Positions 21,276 to 32,404 are shown, counted from the stretch's first letter. The stretch: DNA of 64,000 bases from Agarophyton chilense (GCA_030374765.1 JARGXX010000097.1:558001-622000); one strand, 5' to 3'. Notes: generated by a model from the letters alone, not told the origin. A program made the numbers and translations.

Positions 21276-22726
21276 GCGGACCCCACCGAATTCGGTGCAG
21301 CTGCCTCGGAGGGGACCGGTTGTTCCCCGTTCGCGGGTACAAGTTCTGTATCCCTGTCAGCAAGGTGAGCTCGGAGTATCCTTTGTTCCTCATAGGACCT
21401 ACTCCGGACTCGAGCTTTCTCCTCAGGGGTCAGAGCCTCGTACTGAGCGATAATTCGTGAACCCTCCCGCAGGGGAAATGTGCAGTCTGGTGCTTTGTGA
21501 CCACGGAGGTAACACAAATAGCAAATCAGCTCTGCCGAGTTCGGTTGTGGACGTGAATCCACGCGACGTGGTGCTGTATCCCTCCATCCGGGGCGAGAGA
21601 ACCGAGCAGCGGTATTCGCAAAAGGTAGCGATGCAGCTGGCACCCTCCGTCCTTGGGTATAGAGCGCAGGTTCTTCATCCGTAGTCGGAGCGGATGTCGA
21701 CGGCAACTCAGACGTACCCATAGATTCGGGGTTACTTCCCATGAAGTGAATGTTATCGTTGACCCCCACTGGTGCAGGGCCTCCTGCAAGTGACAAAGAC
21801 GAGTTACCTCCATCGGCGAGGAGTGCACGTGTCGGCCGACTCTTTCGGTTCTGCCGGGCACGGAGAGTATCCACCTCAGCCTGGGCGTACTGAACCAGTT
21901 CCAAGTAGGTCAGCTTGTGCTTCTCTTCCCGATGTCGGGCAACCAATGCCCTTATCGAGGGGTCCAAACCATCCACAAACATGGTGCATCTCTCGTAGGC
22001 GGGGAATACATTCCCGCATCGGTGAAACGCTTTATTCAAGCGAGTTGAATACACCGTTTCGGTTTCCATCGGCTTCTGCCGCGTATCCCTTAATGCAAGG
22101 ATTGCTTCTTGAATCGCATTTCCAGTAGCGTATGACCTCAAGAGGTACTGCACCGCTTCGGGCCAGCACGTGACTCCCCCTTCCGAGGCTCGGGATGATC
22201 TACGAACGGAGTTGAACTGGTATTCAGCCATCCCCTTTAAGAAATAGGGTAATGCAAGATACGCTTGCCCTTCACTCATACCGAGGATGTCAGCCTCCTG
22301 GACGAACCTCGCAAGGAAATCGAGCACCAGAATTGGGTCTGTTCCTGTGAACTCCCTCTTCTGTAGGGTGATGCTCAGCCTTTTGATGTAGTCCTTGACC
22401 TTACCCGTTCCGCGGGATGTTCGATCTCCCGAAGGGTTATCCAACCGGTAATAGCGGTACGATAGCAGCTTCCGATAGAGAGGATTCGTCGGCTTCAGCT
22501 CCTTTAATCCAAGGTGTTTCCTACCCTTCTTCCGGGTACGGATTGCCCCTTGACAGGTGTAAGTAGCCTTCGACCGAGTCGCCCGGGATGACCGGCGTCC
22601 ATCTTCACTATCCGAAGATTCGGAGGACGAACTCGATGACGAGCGATTGGGATTGGAATCCGATAAATCCTCTTGGAGGTGAACCCTCTTCTTGGACTGG
22701 CGGCGGTCCCGTTTAGCGGAGCGGTG
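21263..22726 (-). CDS. Gag of gypsy family A copy 2: capsid and CCHC knuckle part
   Basis: The frame continues from the N-terminal half without shift; the only barrier is the TAA at 22729-22727. It holds a Ser/Arg-rich linker, a helical capsid-like region (KREFTGTDPILVLDFLARFV to LSYLELVQYAQAEVDTLR-type sequence) and one zinc knuckle CYLCYLRGHKAPDC, with C-x2-C-x4-H-x4-C spacing. Gag packages the RNA in virus-like particles. It ends at TAA 21265-21263 inside the candidate slippery site. Confidence 0.85.
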   Translation of the reverse strand, partial: HRSAKRDRRQSKKRVHLQEDLSDSNPNRSSSSSSSESSDSEDGRRSSRATRSKATYTCQGAIRTRKKGRKHLGLKELKPTNPLYRKLLSYRYYRLDNPSGDRTSRGTGKVKDYIKRLSITLQKREFTGTDPILVLDFLARFVQEADILGMSEGQAYLALPYFLKGMAEYQFNSVRRSSRASEGGVTCWPEAVQYLLRSYATGNAIQEAILALRDTRQKPMETETVYSTRLNKAFHRCGNVFPAYERCTMFVDGLDPSIRALVARHREEKHKLTYLELVQYAQAEVDTLRARQNRKSRPTRALLADGGNSSLSLAGGPAPVGVNDNIHFMGSNPESMGTSELPSTSAPTTDEEPALYTQGRRVPAASLPFANTAARFSRPGWRDTAPRRVDSRPQPNSAELICYLCYLRGHKAPDCTFPLREGSRIIAQYEALTPEEKARVRSRSYEEQRILRAHLADRDTELVPANGEQPVPSEAAAPNSVGSASKN

Positions 22727-23293
22727 TTATTCGTCTTCCGAAACGTCGGGTTTATCCTTCGAGGCTTCTGTGTCTCCGTCCATATGGATAATGGCCTCGA
22801 GGGTGTCCAGCCGAGCTCGGAAGCGTTCCGCTTGCACGCGGTGTTCCTCCACGAGGCTCCGGTACTCCTGGATAAAGACCCCAGGGGTACCAAAGCTTTC
22901 CAAAAAGGAGTTCACATCCCTCCTCAGGGCACGAAGGTCATCGGCGACTCCCCGCACCGGGGCGTCCTCCACCTTGAGGCGGAGGGTAGTAGCCTCCTGA
23001 AGGAGCCCGACGTGAGCCGCGTTGGCGATATCAATTCGAGTCTCCAGGCGCTGTAATTCAGGGTCAGCCCGACTTCGGGGTGCTGCTGAGGGGGTCTCCA
23101 CCACTGGAGCTGGGCCCACAGCCACGACCTCTCGAGGACCTGAAACCACTGAGGGTGCTCTCCGAGTGTCCGGATCGATACCGGAATCGTTCCGACCTTC
23201 GGGAATTGAGCTCCTCGGCCTAGGCGGGGCCGGGGGCACTGAATCCGCTTGACGGTTCGATCCAGTCCTGGAACCACGGGTAGGCGGCGTCAT
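22727..23293 (-). CDS. Gag N-terminal part of gypsy family A copy 2
   Basis: 188 aa from ATG 23293, 227 nt inside the primer-binding site. Pro/Arg-rich start, then a helical region (RLETRIDIANAAHVGLLQEA through VQAERFRARLDTLEAII) and an acidic end. It ends at TAA 22729-22727, after which the same frame continues into the capsid part, so the stop is probably a nonsense mutation. The equivalent N-terminal ORF is present in copy 1 (3719-3042). Confidence 0.8.
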   Translation of the reverse strand: MTPPTRGSRTGSNRQADSVPPAPPRPRSSIPEGRNDSGIDPDTRRAPSVVSGPREVVAVGPAPVVETPSAAPRSRADPELQRLETRIDIANAAHVGLLQEATTLRLKVEDAPVRGVADDLRALRRDVNSFLESFGTPGVFIQEYRSLVEEHRVQAERFRARLDTLEAIIHMDGDTEASKDKPDVSEDE

Positions 23294-23502
23294 GCTGCAG
23301 ACACGACACCGACGATTTGGGGTAACGATGAAATTCGATCACGAGATTCCCGGAGAACGGATGACGTAACACAAAACAAAAATAAAAACCAATTCCACCC
23401 TTTCCAAAGGGGACCACTACAACAAATCTTCACGACGGTGCTTCCTCTTCCAAGAGATATTCCAACACGTGGATGACCAACCCAAAAGTCCGAGAACGGA
23501 TT

Positions 23503-23518
23503 CTAAGTCGGGAGACCA
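23503..23518 (-). other. Primer-binding site, gypsy family A copy 2
   Basis: Minus-strand TGGTCTCCCGACTTAG begins two bases inside the 5' LTR end and is identical to the site in copy 1. The 227-nt leader to the gag ATG follows. Confidence 0.75.
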
Positions 23519-23520
23519 CT

Positions 23521-24435
23521 TGTGGAGCAAAACCCGGCGACGGGAAGTGCTCTCAAGGTGTTCGAAGCCTTGCTCCCTGGGGGAGGCAGACTCAGAGACA
23601 GAGCCCTCCGTTCCACCAGTAGTGTGGGGTGTAACTCCCACGGGGGATTCCGGCAGTACCGACGGAGGTGAGGGGTAGAAACCGTTGGATCGGGAATGGG
23701 TATGGGTATCCCAAAGAATGGGGGAAAATCCGGCGAAGAGAAAAAACGGGGCGAGGGTCGGGCACTAACAGGCACCGGACCCGAGAACCAGAAAAGGGGC
23801 GAAACAACAGAAGAAACCCAATACAGGGGCGAAAACCTGTCCTCGAAAGGAATCACAAAAAGCACGCAACAAGTAAGCAGAACCCCCACGGGGTATCGTG
23901 CACGCAGGTCGTCTGAGCGGTCCCAAGGGGGTGGTTGCACGGAACCCAAACGTGGGCACTCTCCAAGTGGAGTCGTGTCCCTACGCAGGCGTTGCTAACC
24001 AGAGCCCGTTCCGGGTTGTAAGGCCGAAACGATGGCGACGAAGAACCTCTAAAGGTATCGAAGACCAACCTTGGTTGTCATTTACTCTGAGCTCGGACTG
24101 TCAGATCTCGCCTCCCTAAGTAGGGCCCACTAACTAAACTCTACAGTAGTGCACACCTGCTCAGGGCCATACACGTGGAGATCCAACTGTCAGGGCCCAA
24201 AAGTCCAACGTTCTAACAAATATCCGAAAATCGGTGCCAAAATTAAGCCATGTGTATCACGGGGCCAATCCAACCATGGGCCATCCGAATTTTCACTTCA
24301 TAGGCGAACTTTAACCAAAAAACAGTGCCACCTCGGCACATCTTCGAGGGGATCATAGTCATAATCCTCGGAGGGCTCAATCCTCATTCTATGAGTTGCA
24401 TTTTCAAGTATCCCCTAACTGGGCGTTGCTCTACA
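23521..24435 (-). repeat. 5' LTR of gypsy family A copy 2
   Basis: 915 bp, partner of 12694-13609, with the same termini. About 30 substitutions and one 1-bp indel separate the two. Confidence 0.95.
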
Positions 24436-24440
24436 CATAC
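24436..24440. repeat. Target-site duplication CATAC (right)
   Basis: Partner of 12689-12693. Confidence 0.93.
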
Positions 24441-24820
24441 TTTCTACTTAGGGTTTTCTATATCTTCTGAATTGATGTTTACGTACTGTCTGTAACCGTT
24501 CTAGTTATTCTACTTTTAGTCCCGACGGAGTGAATACTATAGTTTGGATGACTACGTGTTCGCGGGGCACACCCTGACTTCGTCCCAGATAAAAGGAGGA
24601 CCGGCACTCGGTGGATCTCTGACGAAGGAATCAGGACATCCATCGTCGGATTTTTGGGTGCGCCCGCTCAACTCGCTCTGCTCTTCTACCTCAACCTCGC
24701 CTACCTCTCTTCTCTAGTCACCTCAGTCACTCAACCCTTCGTGAAACCTTCGTTCAACCTTCATGCAACCTCTATCCGCTACACTCGTCAACAGGGTTGT
24801 TGTTACCGCCCTCCACTACA
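24441..24820 (+). repeat. Probable 3' LTR (right piece) of the decayed family A element
   Basis: Continues the sequence split by the CATAC insertion and ends CCCTCCACTACA at 24820, like the terminus of family LTRs. Pyrimidine-rich in the middle. Tentative. Confidence 0.4.
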
Positions 24821-25288
24821 TGGTATGTTGGGCCCCAAATCGGTAGTTCTGATCGGGGGACCGTTATCGGAAGCCTATATTTTGGAGAGGTTGATCAAAA
24901 AGCGTATATCGTAGACCAAGAAATTCGAGATTGTTGACTGCTGTAAGACTTGAGGTTTGTTTTCGTGCGTTTTATACTTTGAGTGAGTGCTCAGACTGGG
25001 GATCCGGATTTTCTTATATGCGGGTTGTCCGTTTTTTTTGCCCGCCACCATGGATGTAGTGCTTGCAGCTGAAGAAAGGAATATGAAGTGCAATTTTTGT
25101 GAACGGGGTTTCTTACGACTTCGGCATTTTTACCGCTTGCACGTTGTTATGATTCTTGGCCCTACAAGGTAGCATCATAACCCGACAGACTGGTCGTCCA
25201 TCCGAGGAGCATACGTATGCACCCAGCACCGCTGGTTCGTTTATATTTTTTATTATCTGCGTTATTTCTCTTAAAATAGATAGTTTAG
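24821..25288. repeat. Repeat block also present at 41648-42070 (inverted)
   Basis: About 25080-25288 is clearly alignable with the reverse complement of 41648-41850 (shared GACTTCGGCATTT and GCTTGCACGTTGTTATGA). In both places it touches the same side of a related LTR, so it is probably the 3' internal end of that element. No protein recognised. Confidence 0.5.
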
Positions 25289-25806
25289 TTAAGTAGTCTA
25301 CAGTGTATAATGGCTCGATGGTCTTGCCTTGCCGCTCTGTAAATCTTCTCCAAATGGGTTCGTGTGGCTCTTTGTCTTTTCCGTTTGCGCGTGTTACGAC
25401 TCTCTCTGGAGGTCCTGCTATGTTATGTACGGGAGACACACCCACCATGCGTTTTCCGGGAAATTACCACCGTCGTTGGCATTTGTTATTTAATACTTGT
25501 TGTGTTTTCGCTTCTGGATAGGTTTGTTTATTTCGTTTCTTTTGGCTCACGCGCCCAAGGTTTCGTTCTTCCTTCTAAAAGAAACCCTTTTCTTTTTCCC
25601 CACTATCGTGGATGATTACCCCTTTTAACCATTGCCTCTGTATCCAACCTTCGCCATTTTCTCTCCCCGCTTTTCGTGTTGGTTTGCTTTGGACTCACAT
25701 CTTGACTTCATCTCACATTCCCGGAGAGGTTCTGTTGCTGTGCTATCCCGTAGATGGGACGATACCGAACTTTTTGTGTTGCTTAGTCTTCTGGCTTTGT
25801 ACCACA
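25289..25806 (+). repeat. LTR related to gypsy family A (short form), plus orientation
   Basis: About 518 bp, ending TTGTACCACA. It matches the reverse complement of 41132-41647 in blocks such as CCCGGAGAGGTTCTGTTGCT, and shows the same CTCTCCGGAG-type block as the 3880-4800 LTR. No intact partner or duplication seen; solo or truncated. Confidence 0.6.
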
Positions 25807-25829
25807 CTTCTAAGCTTCCTACTTTTGCA

Positions 25830-28008
25830 TTAGGCTCAATATCAACGAATCTGGCTTGTGATGAATGCATCCGCGCCAAACATGGATGTTTCTCGATAGG
25901 ATCGACAGAGAAAGAATCCCATGATCGACTTGGCTTCTACTCTGAGAACCAACTGGGTTTATTTCAACGAACGTCATGTTACTATGTCGTATCGCTTTCG
26001 GGAGAACGTTTCGCTGAGGGTGCTCTATCAAAACAATTTGAGATTTCAGGCGGTACGTGTTTACCAGGGCTACGACCTGAGCAATCGGTCTGGTCGCGTT
26101 TAGTCTCGGTTTGCCCGTTGGGGTCGTTTTTCGGCGAAGCTGACGCATGCTTTTTGCACCAGCACTTTGAGAAGTACGTATCCGGATATGCTCTTCGTTC
26201 GGTGCTCCCTGGACGTCGAGTACCAGCTTCGAATGGCGGACATCATTAGATGGTTCCTGCCTTAATACATCCATGTGGGAAATTTCTAGACCCTTCTTGC
26301 TCCGAAAAATTGCATTTTGGGCTCTCTCGTTTTTTGCCTACAGTACGACAAGATGTATTGGATACAGCAGCATAAGCGATGGGAAGAGTTCACAGTCGAC
26401 GATGTTGGTATAAGAAAGACACATATGTATCCATTTGGCTGGCAAAACCAAAAGTTCTTCGACATACCAGCCATCGTTTGTATGGAGCATTTCTTTTCCT
26501 TGAAACGGTCTTCGCTGTGGAGGATCATGAGCGTATCTTGTCACCTGAGTGTGTCTATGCCATTGTTTGCAGCGTACTATATCAATCTATTTCTGGGTCC
26601 GCGCAACGATTTTACCAACACCATGTGCCCGGTGTTCTTTGCTTAATTAGAGGTGTCCGTCCTGCTAGTCTAGAATCACGCTGCCCAGAACTACTTTCCC
26701 GTAAGAACGAGGTGCCGGCACTAGCAGCTGTATCAGGACGTCCAGCGGCCGTGTTTCTTGGTTTGGTTGTTTGCTTTCGACGGAAGCTATCCGTTACGCC
26801 AGTGAGTGGAGCCTCCAAAGCATTGTTCATGGTAACCTTCTCGAAAACATTACTTGCATCTATTGGTCGAGAATATGAAAACGTTTTCGTACGGGTAAGG
26901 CTAGTACGGAAGATGAGAGTTGACTGTTTATTAAGTCTTGAGAGGCTTCATATTTTTCATAGTTGAGGATGCCAAAGTGGTAAGATCTTTTTTTTCGAGC
27001 TCCCAGTTGAAAAGCGCTGCAAGTGCGACCAAATTTAGGGACAAGTTGCTTAAAGACATTGCACAGCCTTACAAAAAATCGAATTCCTGTTTGGGTGATT
27101 GGCGGCTTGGCTTGTTTGACCGCGTTTTATGTGCGTTTCGATACTTGAAGCCTACCTGGTCGGACAACAAGTTCGAGGTAGTCTCCTGAGACACAAAAGG
27201 ATAAGTTCTAAACCCTTCGAACCCGTAAGTTAACGCTAATTAGAAGCTGGGGACAGTAGAATCGTTTTCAATCAGCAGACAAAAACGGCGTGAAGTACAT
27301 GCGGAAAGCAAACCGATTGAACAGTGTAATTATCGTTATATCAGTAGCGCTCTCGGCTGGTTAGGTACAGCCGCTTTTCTCTTATTTGCATTCTATGCGA
27401 GCTATTCCAGCAAAAACTACCAAATCGTACTGTGAAGAATCTCATTTCTCATAGCAACATACTAAGATACAGAGGAAACTTGGCACGTTTATACGATACA
27501 ATCGGCCAGACGACTGTGAACCACATCAGATCTATGTTGAAGCGTTTTTTGACGCAAGTCGTCTTGTTGACTACGGGGAATTCGGTCACTGTATTGGACT
27601 TCTTTTTAGGAAGTGAATTGTGAAAATGGTTCTTTTTTTAATACGGTGTCTTGGTGCAGGCACAAATCTAAGCGACCAGGCAAATCAATTGAAGCAGTTG
27701 AGATTTTGGCTGCTCGTGAGGCTATTGATGGTTCCAAGCGTGGAACAGCTGTTTACCGAGACGTGCTGTCTATGGATGTAGAGCTGATTGTTGTACTAGA
27801 TTCAGAAGATATTTTTTCTTCGTTATCCACATGTCGAAATTTAATTGACAAATCGATAACAGGCGATGTTAGTGTTATAAGTTATGAGTGTGAACCCCTC
27901 CCAGTCAACAAGATATCGTGGATTCCTGGCAAGGTCAACATAGTTGATCTACTCACAAAGCCAAACCATCCGCTTGCTGAAGCATTGAACATTACATCGT
28001 ACCCATGA
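25830..28008 (+). pseudogene. Decayed copia-type pol; RNase H recognisable
   Basis: 27331-27420 reads YISSALGWLGTAAFLLFAFY, the connection segment that precedes RNase H in this copia lineage. 27613-28008 (131 aa, open) is the RNase H C-terminal half: SWCRHKSKRPGKSIEAVEIL, AAREAID, IVVLDSEDIFSSLSTCRN and ISWIPGKVNIVDLLTKP. The 1.5 kb before that has fragmented coding frames in which I cannot place motifs with confidence; integrase is expected there. Confidence 0.65.
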
Positions 28009-28316
28009 AAACTGGATATCTTGTTCGCAGATGCCGAAACAAAAGAATGCAAGCACATTACCGGTTGAGGGGAACTCTGAAAAGTGAAATGATATGAATG
28101 TTTGATGCTGAATAACTTAGCATTTAAGCGAATTTGACAAAATCAAACACGAAATATCTAAGTCATTGTGAGTACTACCAGTTAATTTTTCGTAGCGTAT
28201 ATTAGGGCAACACAAGTCAGCTGTGGACAAACTGTGTCCCCCAGCCGGCGGGTAGAGACCAACAGTGATAAACTACTTCGTTACCTGTGATACCGCTACC
28301 ACTGCCAATACCACTT

Positions 28317-29664
28317 GTTTATCGAAACTTTCATTCTGGCATCATCTACTCCGAAGCTGAAGACGGAAACGTGAACTTTCATTACGATGATGGAGAAACA
28401 GAAATATTCGACATGAATCAAGAAACTTGGAACTACGCCGATGCTCTACGCGCTAGCTCCGATTAAATAACAACCAACTTCTCTGTCCGTCAAAAGTCAA
28501 GAAGCCAGTGTACTGCAGTCGTTGTTACTGCGTTTGGGCAACAATCTTTTTTCATTGACCATCATGCTCAAGGTTTGACCAGTTCCCTATTGTCAACGCA
28601 TACAATACGAAAGAGGAGAGCTTTCTGAATACCTCCAAAGCCGTCTTTATAAGACTTGCACCGCCCAGCTGTAACATAATCAGTAACCACACCATCTAAA
28701 AAGCCAAGCACAATGGTGACGGATAGCTTAACTTAAGGCTTGCATAGCCCCACACGGAATCAAAGCGACCTCAAAACCTTGCTCAGAACGGATTGCGGAA
28801 CCTACACACCGATAGAGCCGCAGATACTAAAATCCAAAGCTTCCCTTGACAGCTGAACTATCCATAAGGCTGAAGTAACCTCTGCCTTGCTCCAAAAGGG
28901 AGAAGCTGAACGCGATATTTATGTTGGGCCGCCTCGCTAAAGTGCTACTAAACCCACCCACATGTGGCTACTGCTTGCAGCGGCCTATCCGCTTGTCAAT
29001 GCAAATGCTGAATCGCAGAATTCGTCCGGCTTTGTGAAAAATAATTTAGACTCTCGCAATGTGCGTATTCTTTTCAGTTCTTCTATCAAAAAGACCATGG
29101 TTGATTGGTGCTCATCGTGGCCAAAATAGTTGATCTGAATATTTCGGTAAAACGAAATCGTCCTCAACAATTTATTGAAGCATTCAACGCAAGTTCAAAG
29201 ATGTTATGAAAGGCCCCGAGAAGCCACGCCTCTTGGGTATCAGCACTATGCAAAACAGTGACCCCACTATGGAGACAAATGTTGAAAAAAAACAGATGGG
29301 GTTGCTAAGTATCCCATATGTCTCACTCGCCGGAAAGAGCTCAATGAAACCCTTAATAAGTTGAAAAAATATGCATAGGAATCAACTAGCAGTTTCCAGA
29401 GCTGAGTCGAAACAGCAGCCCTGTCTCTTTTCTTTTTCAACTAGTTATCTCCAGAAGAAAGTTCTTGATCTGAGTGTCAGCCATTTCATTAAACAGATCA
29501 ACACCATCAGAAAAGTGAAACAGCTTGGCACAATGATAGGTTCTCCTCGCCCAAGCGACAATACTAGCTACATACAAAGCATATTAGTATTCTGCGATGC
29601 TGCAAGAGTTGACGACGTCGGACAACTTGGAATGGTGGCTGGATCTTACTTCGGAAGATGTTGA
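28317..29664 (+). pseudogene. Second decayed copia-type pol: pre-RT module, RT, start of RNase H
   Basis: 28317-28467 encodes a short module (IIYSEAEDGNVNFHYDDGE through ETWNYADALRASSD) with the DG-V-YDDG-E pattern of small chromatin-reader-like folds found ahead of RT in some elements. RT is seen in 28770-29170 (DLKTLLRTDC, then AERDIYVGPPR, then MWLLLAAAYPLVNANA). RNase H starts at about 29485 (QSILVFCDAARVDDVGQLGM). Frames are broken by stops. Same lineage as 25830-28008 and 5076-5699. Confidence 0.6.
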
Positions 29665-31170
29665 AAGATACCATCTAACAGGTTTGCTCATGACCGTCGC
29701 ATAAAGCGAAAAGACCCGTCAAAAGCGTTCTAGTCGCAAAATAATTTGCTACTTGAGAAGAGATTGATGAAAAAATGAAAGTGAGGAGTGCGTACAGAAG
29801 GATACCTGATACCTAAATTAAGCTACGCATTTTAGTGGACTGAAAAGATTTGTTCACCTCTATGTCACAGGGGAGAATTCTATAGACAAGTCAATCAGTG
29901 TCTACGTGAGCAGCATAAGATTTAAGTTCGAGACAGGAACCGTGGACTCCACATCCTGGATTGAGAGATCGACGAAATGGAACAACCACCTAACAGATGC
30001 TCTACAGTTTACGCTGTTTTCACGAGGATAAAGCACAGAATTCAGCCAAACCGGCGAGACTCAAAGGTCAGAGAAGCACTTTGGATATTCGAAAAGAAAG
30101 GAAGATGAATTACCTGGACTACAGACAAAACCGACTGCTTATATGCACGGGATATTAGTCAGAATATGTCATTGCAAGCGTTTACCGTATATCTAGTTAG
30201 AGAAGCTGGCATCATGTAAGGGTCCACTTTAAAAACCTTGCAAGCACACACAGGAAGTTGAGTGACTACCGAGACGACGGCTACATGGAACTAATTGACA
30301 TTGACATATTTCTAGTTAACGATATCTATTCATAACAAACATTATTATTGTGCGCAGTTTGTAGAGCTTTCCCCAAGATCGTTTATTTTCGGTGGAAGAG
30401 GTGAAAAGTCGTATAGACGACCATTATCGTGCAACAAGCAAGACTTGCTACGCATAGCGCACTCCAGAAGAGTGTGGCCGGCGCGAAGGTATCTTGGTTA
30501 TTTGCTTGTCCAAAAAGCCAAAATGAATCAACTTTCACGGTTCCTCGAAATACCAACGTTCTGTTTTCTGTTAGTAGGACTACGCTTTTCAGAAAGAACG
30601 TTACTTGCAGTACACCCGTAGCGATTCCTGCATGTTACAAAGCCATCACTACCTCAATAAACCAAATTCTTGCCGGGTTAAGGGCACGCGCCTCATAAGC
30701 TCAGATTTAGCTAAATTAGGTTCGCCAAGTTACCGCCATCTTGCAGAAGATGGCAATGTTTCATGTAAGAATTTCTTCTCAGTGGCCTCGAGAACAAAAT
30801 ATAGAAATTGTTCTTCATTCCGTGTGTTTCAGTACAGTTCTTTTTTTTTTTGTTCCAAATTCACAATCAGCTGCATTGTAAGGGCGGTTATCGATATGTT
30901 CTCCTAAGAAGATTTTAGTTTGACATGGGGCTCTCTCCATGCTCGTAGAAACTGTTCACAGGCGTAGCAAGACATGCAGTGGGGTCAAATTATTTGGCAT
31001 ATGCTAAGGGTTTTTGGTTTGGTATTGTTTGGCAAAGCAGCAAATGAAAAAGAATGATATTTCAAAGGCATGAGCTCCGCCAATCCTATGGACTGAGATG
31101 GAAAAGCGTTGATACCAAAGATGCGCAAAAACATGTGGCGGCCAATGAGGAACCGAAGAGCTCAACACAA
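29665..31170. other. No gene recognised
   Basis: About 1.5 kb with only short frames and no motif that I can support. Possibly further decayed element sequence. Confidence 0.5.
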
Positions 31171-31280
31171 CTATAGTAGACATATGTAAAGAAAACTTGG
31201 CAGACACTGAAGTCGTTTGCAGCTTACAGCACCATACGGCACAACACTGTCGTCAAGAGTCGGCAGCGCGTTGTGACGAT

Positions 31281-31314
31281 GGCGGAATGGCGGAATGGCG
31301 GAATGGCGGAATGG
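31281..31314 (+). repeat. Short tandem repeat, unit GGCGGAAT
   Basis: Four perfect 8-bp units (31281-31312), about 300 bp before the secreted-protein gene. It lies within a 150-codon minus-strand ORF that I do not consider supported. Confidence 0.9.
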
Positions 31315-31611
31315 ATGTTGTAGAAACAAATTGATATTCATGAAGCTTTTACGCATTGACTTGTTGGACTCTTTGACGAACTCTTCATGGCGCTGACTTT
31401 TGTTGAGCATTTTGATCCAATCAAAACACCGGGCTCTTGAAAGTTTCTTACAATTTAGTACTCCTGCCAACGATGCTCTGCTTTCCGCAAAGTCCTCGCT
31501 TCGGTCAACAATGACTTGCTCATATTCTACGCTTTGCATTGCTCTTAAGACCCCCGGCGACTGAGCTACTCTTGCTGCCATTTCGGTTTCTCGAGCCAGA
31601 AAGCACCCACC

Positions 31612-32361
31612 ATGAAGCTGCAATTAAGCTTCTTGCTCCTGGTTTCCTCCATATGCATATTGCCTTCGGCAGTCGAGTCACATTCTTTCTCCGTCCCGGA
31701 GCCGTCTCCGGTAGCGATCATCGCTGTTGATGCACTGTTTGAGAGCTTGCCACCATCAGCCCCACACACGTTTCCTGTACCTTCCGATCCTTCACACCTC
31801 CCTCTTGCTTCATATGAAATCGAAGCTCCTGTTCCCTCGGATCACCCGGAGCAGCTTGTTACCGCTTCTAATGCCGCACAACCGATTGAAACGCCGATTC
31901 CAACGGAGCCAACGGAGCCGCCAATCTTTGACATCATCACCTGTACAAGTAACGATGGCTGCAACGCGGGCGACGGACGCAGATTTACTTGCCGCAACTC
32001 GCAAATCAACATTACCCCAGATAACGAAACTACTGTTCTTCTTCTCTCCGAGTTTGACCAACTTGTTGGCTGGCAGATAACTTTCAGGGCCACCGTTCCG
32101 AGGGTACTCACAATTTCGGGGCCACGCGTAGCTTTGGTTTCATGGATTTCAACTGAGAACGACGTGGAACAGACGATTTGTGCAGAACCAGTTCTAGATG
32201 TGGCCCCTACTTTTGCTTTTCCTGAGTCGGATTTCTCTGTCCCACTGCTCCCGTCTTCTATCGGAAGGTCTTTTGGCACTTGCTGCAGACCTTGCCCACT
32301 ATCTAATGTGAGACTTTCTTTTCCGCCCTCTCTTTCTTGTTGCTCGTCGTGCGGACTGTAG
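31612..32361 (+). CDS. Probable secreted protein, unknown function
   Basis: 249 aa. The start ATG opens a textbook signal peptide: Lys, a hydrophobic core LSFLLLVSSICIL, then a small-residue cleavage region near SAVES. Next comes a Pro/Ser/Glu-rich segment (to about residue 100), then a Cys-containing domain starting TCTSNDGCNAG, with two N-glycosylation sequons (NIT, NET) around residues 131-138. The C-terminal Cys/Pro-rich end may be misread if an intron begins near GTGAG at about 32306. Low-repeat surroundings support a host gene. No family recognised; extracellular or wall protein is an inference. Confidence 0.55.
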   Translation: MKLQLSFLLLVSSICILPSAVESHSFSVPEPSPVAIIAVDALFESLPPSAPHTFPVPSDPSHLPLASYEIEAPVPSDHPEQLVTASNAAQPIETPIPTEPTEPPIFDIITCTSNDGCNAGDGRRFTCRNSQINITPDNETTVLLLSEFDQLVGWQITFRATVPRVLTISGPRVALVSWISTENDVEQTICAEPVLDVAPTFAFPESDFSVPLLPSSIGRSFGTCCRPCPLSNVRLSFPPSLSCCSSCGL

Positions 32362-32404
32362 CCAATCAGTGCGGCGGAAAGGGGTTTCTGGTGCCTCTGG
32401 CTCA

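Larger units (their letters stand above)
12694..24435 (-). mobile_element. Complete Ty3/gypsy retrotransposon with chromodomain and opposite-strand gene (family A copy 2)
   Basis: An 11,742-bp element flanked by the 5-bp duplication CATAC (12689-12693 and 24436-24440). On the minus strand: 5' LTR (24435-23521), primer-binding site, gag (23293-21263), pol protease-RT-RNase H (21260-18507), integrase (18443-17253) with a disordered extension, chromodomain (16226-15987), a plus-strand ORF (13820-15547), polypurine tract (13622-13610) and 3' LTR (13609-12694). The LTRs differ at about 31 of 916 positions by my hand alignment (about 3.4 percent), so the insertion is not recent. Gag, pol and the extra ORF each carry in-frame stops, and integrase lacks its second catalytic Asp, so the copy is not autonomous. 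Confidence 0.95.

Noticed and set aside
31171..31623. 150-codon minus-strand ORF overlapping the secreted-protein start
   Set aside because: It reads through the octamer repeat and has no recognisable domain.
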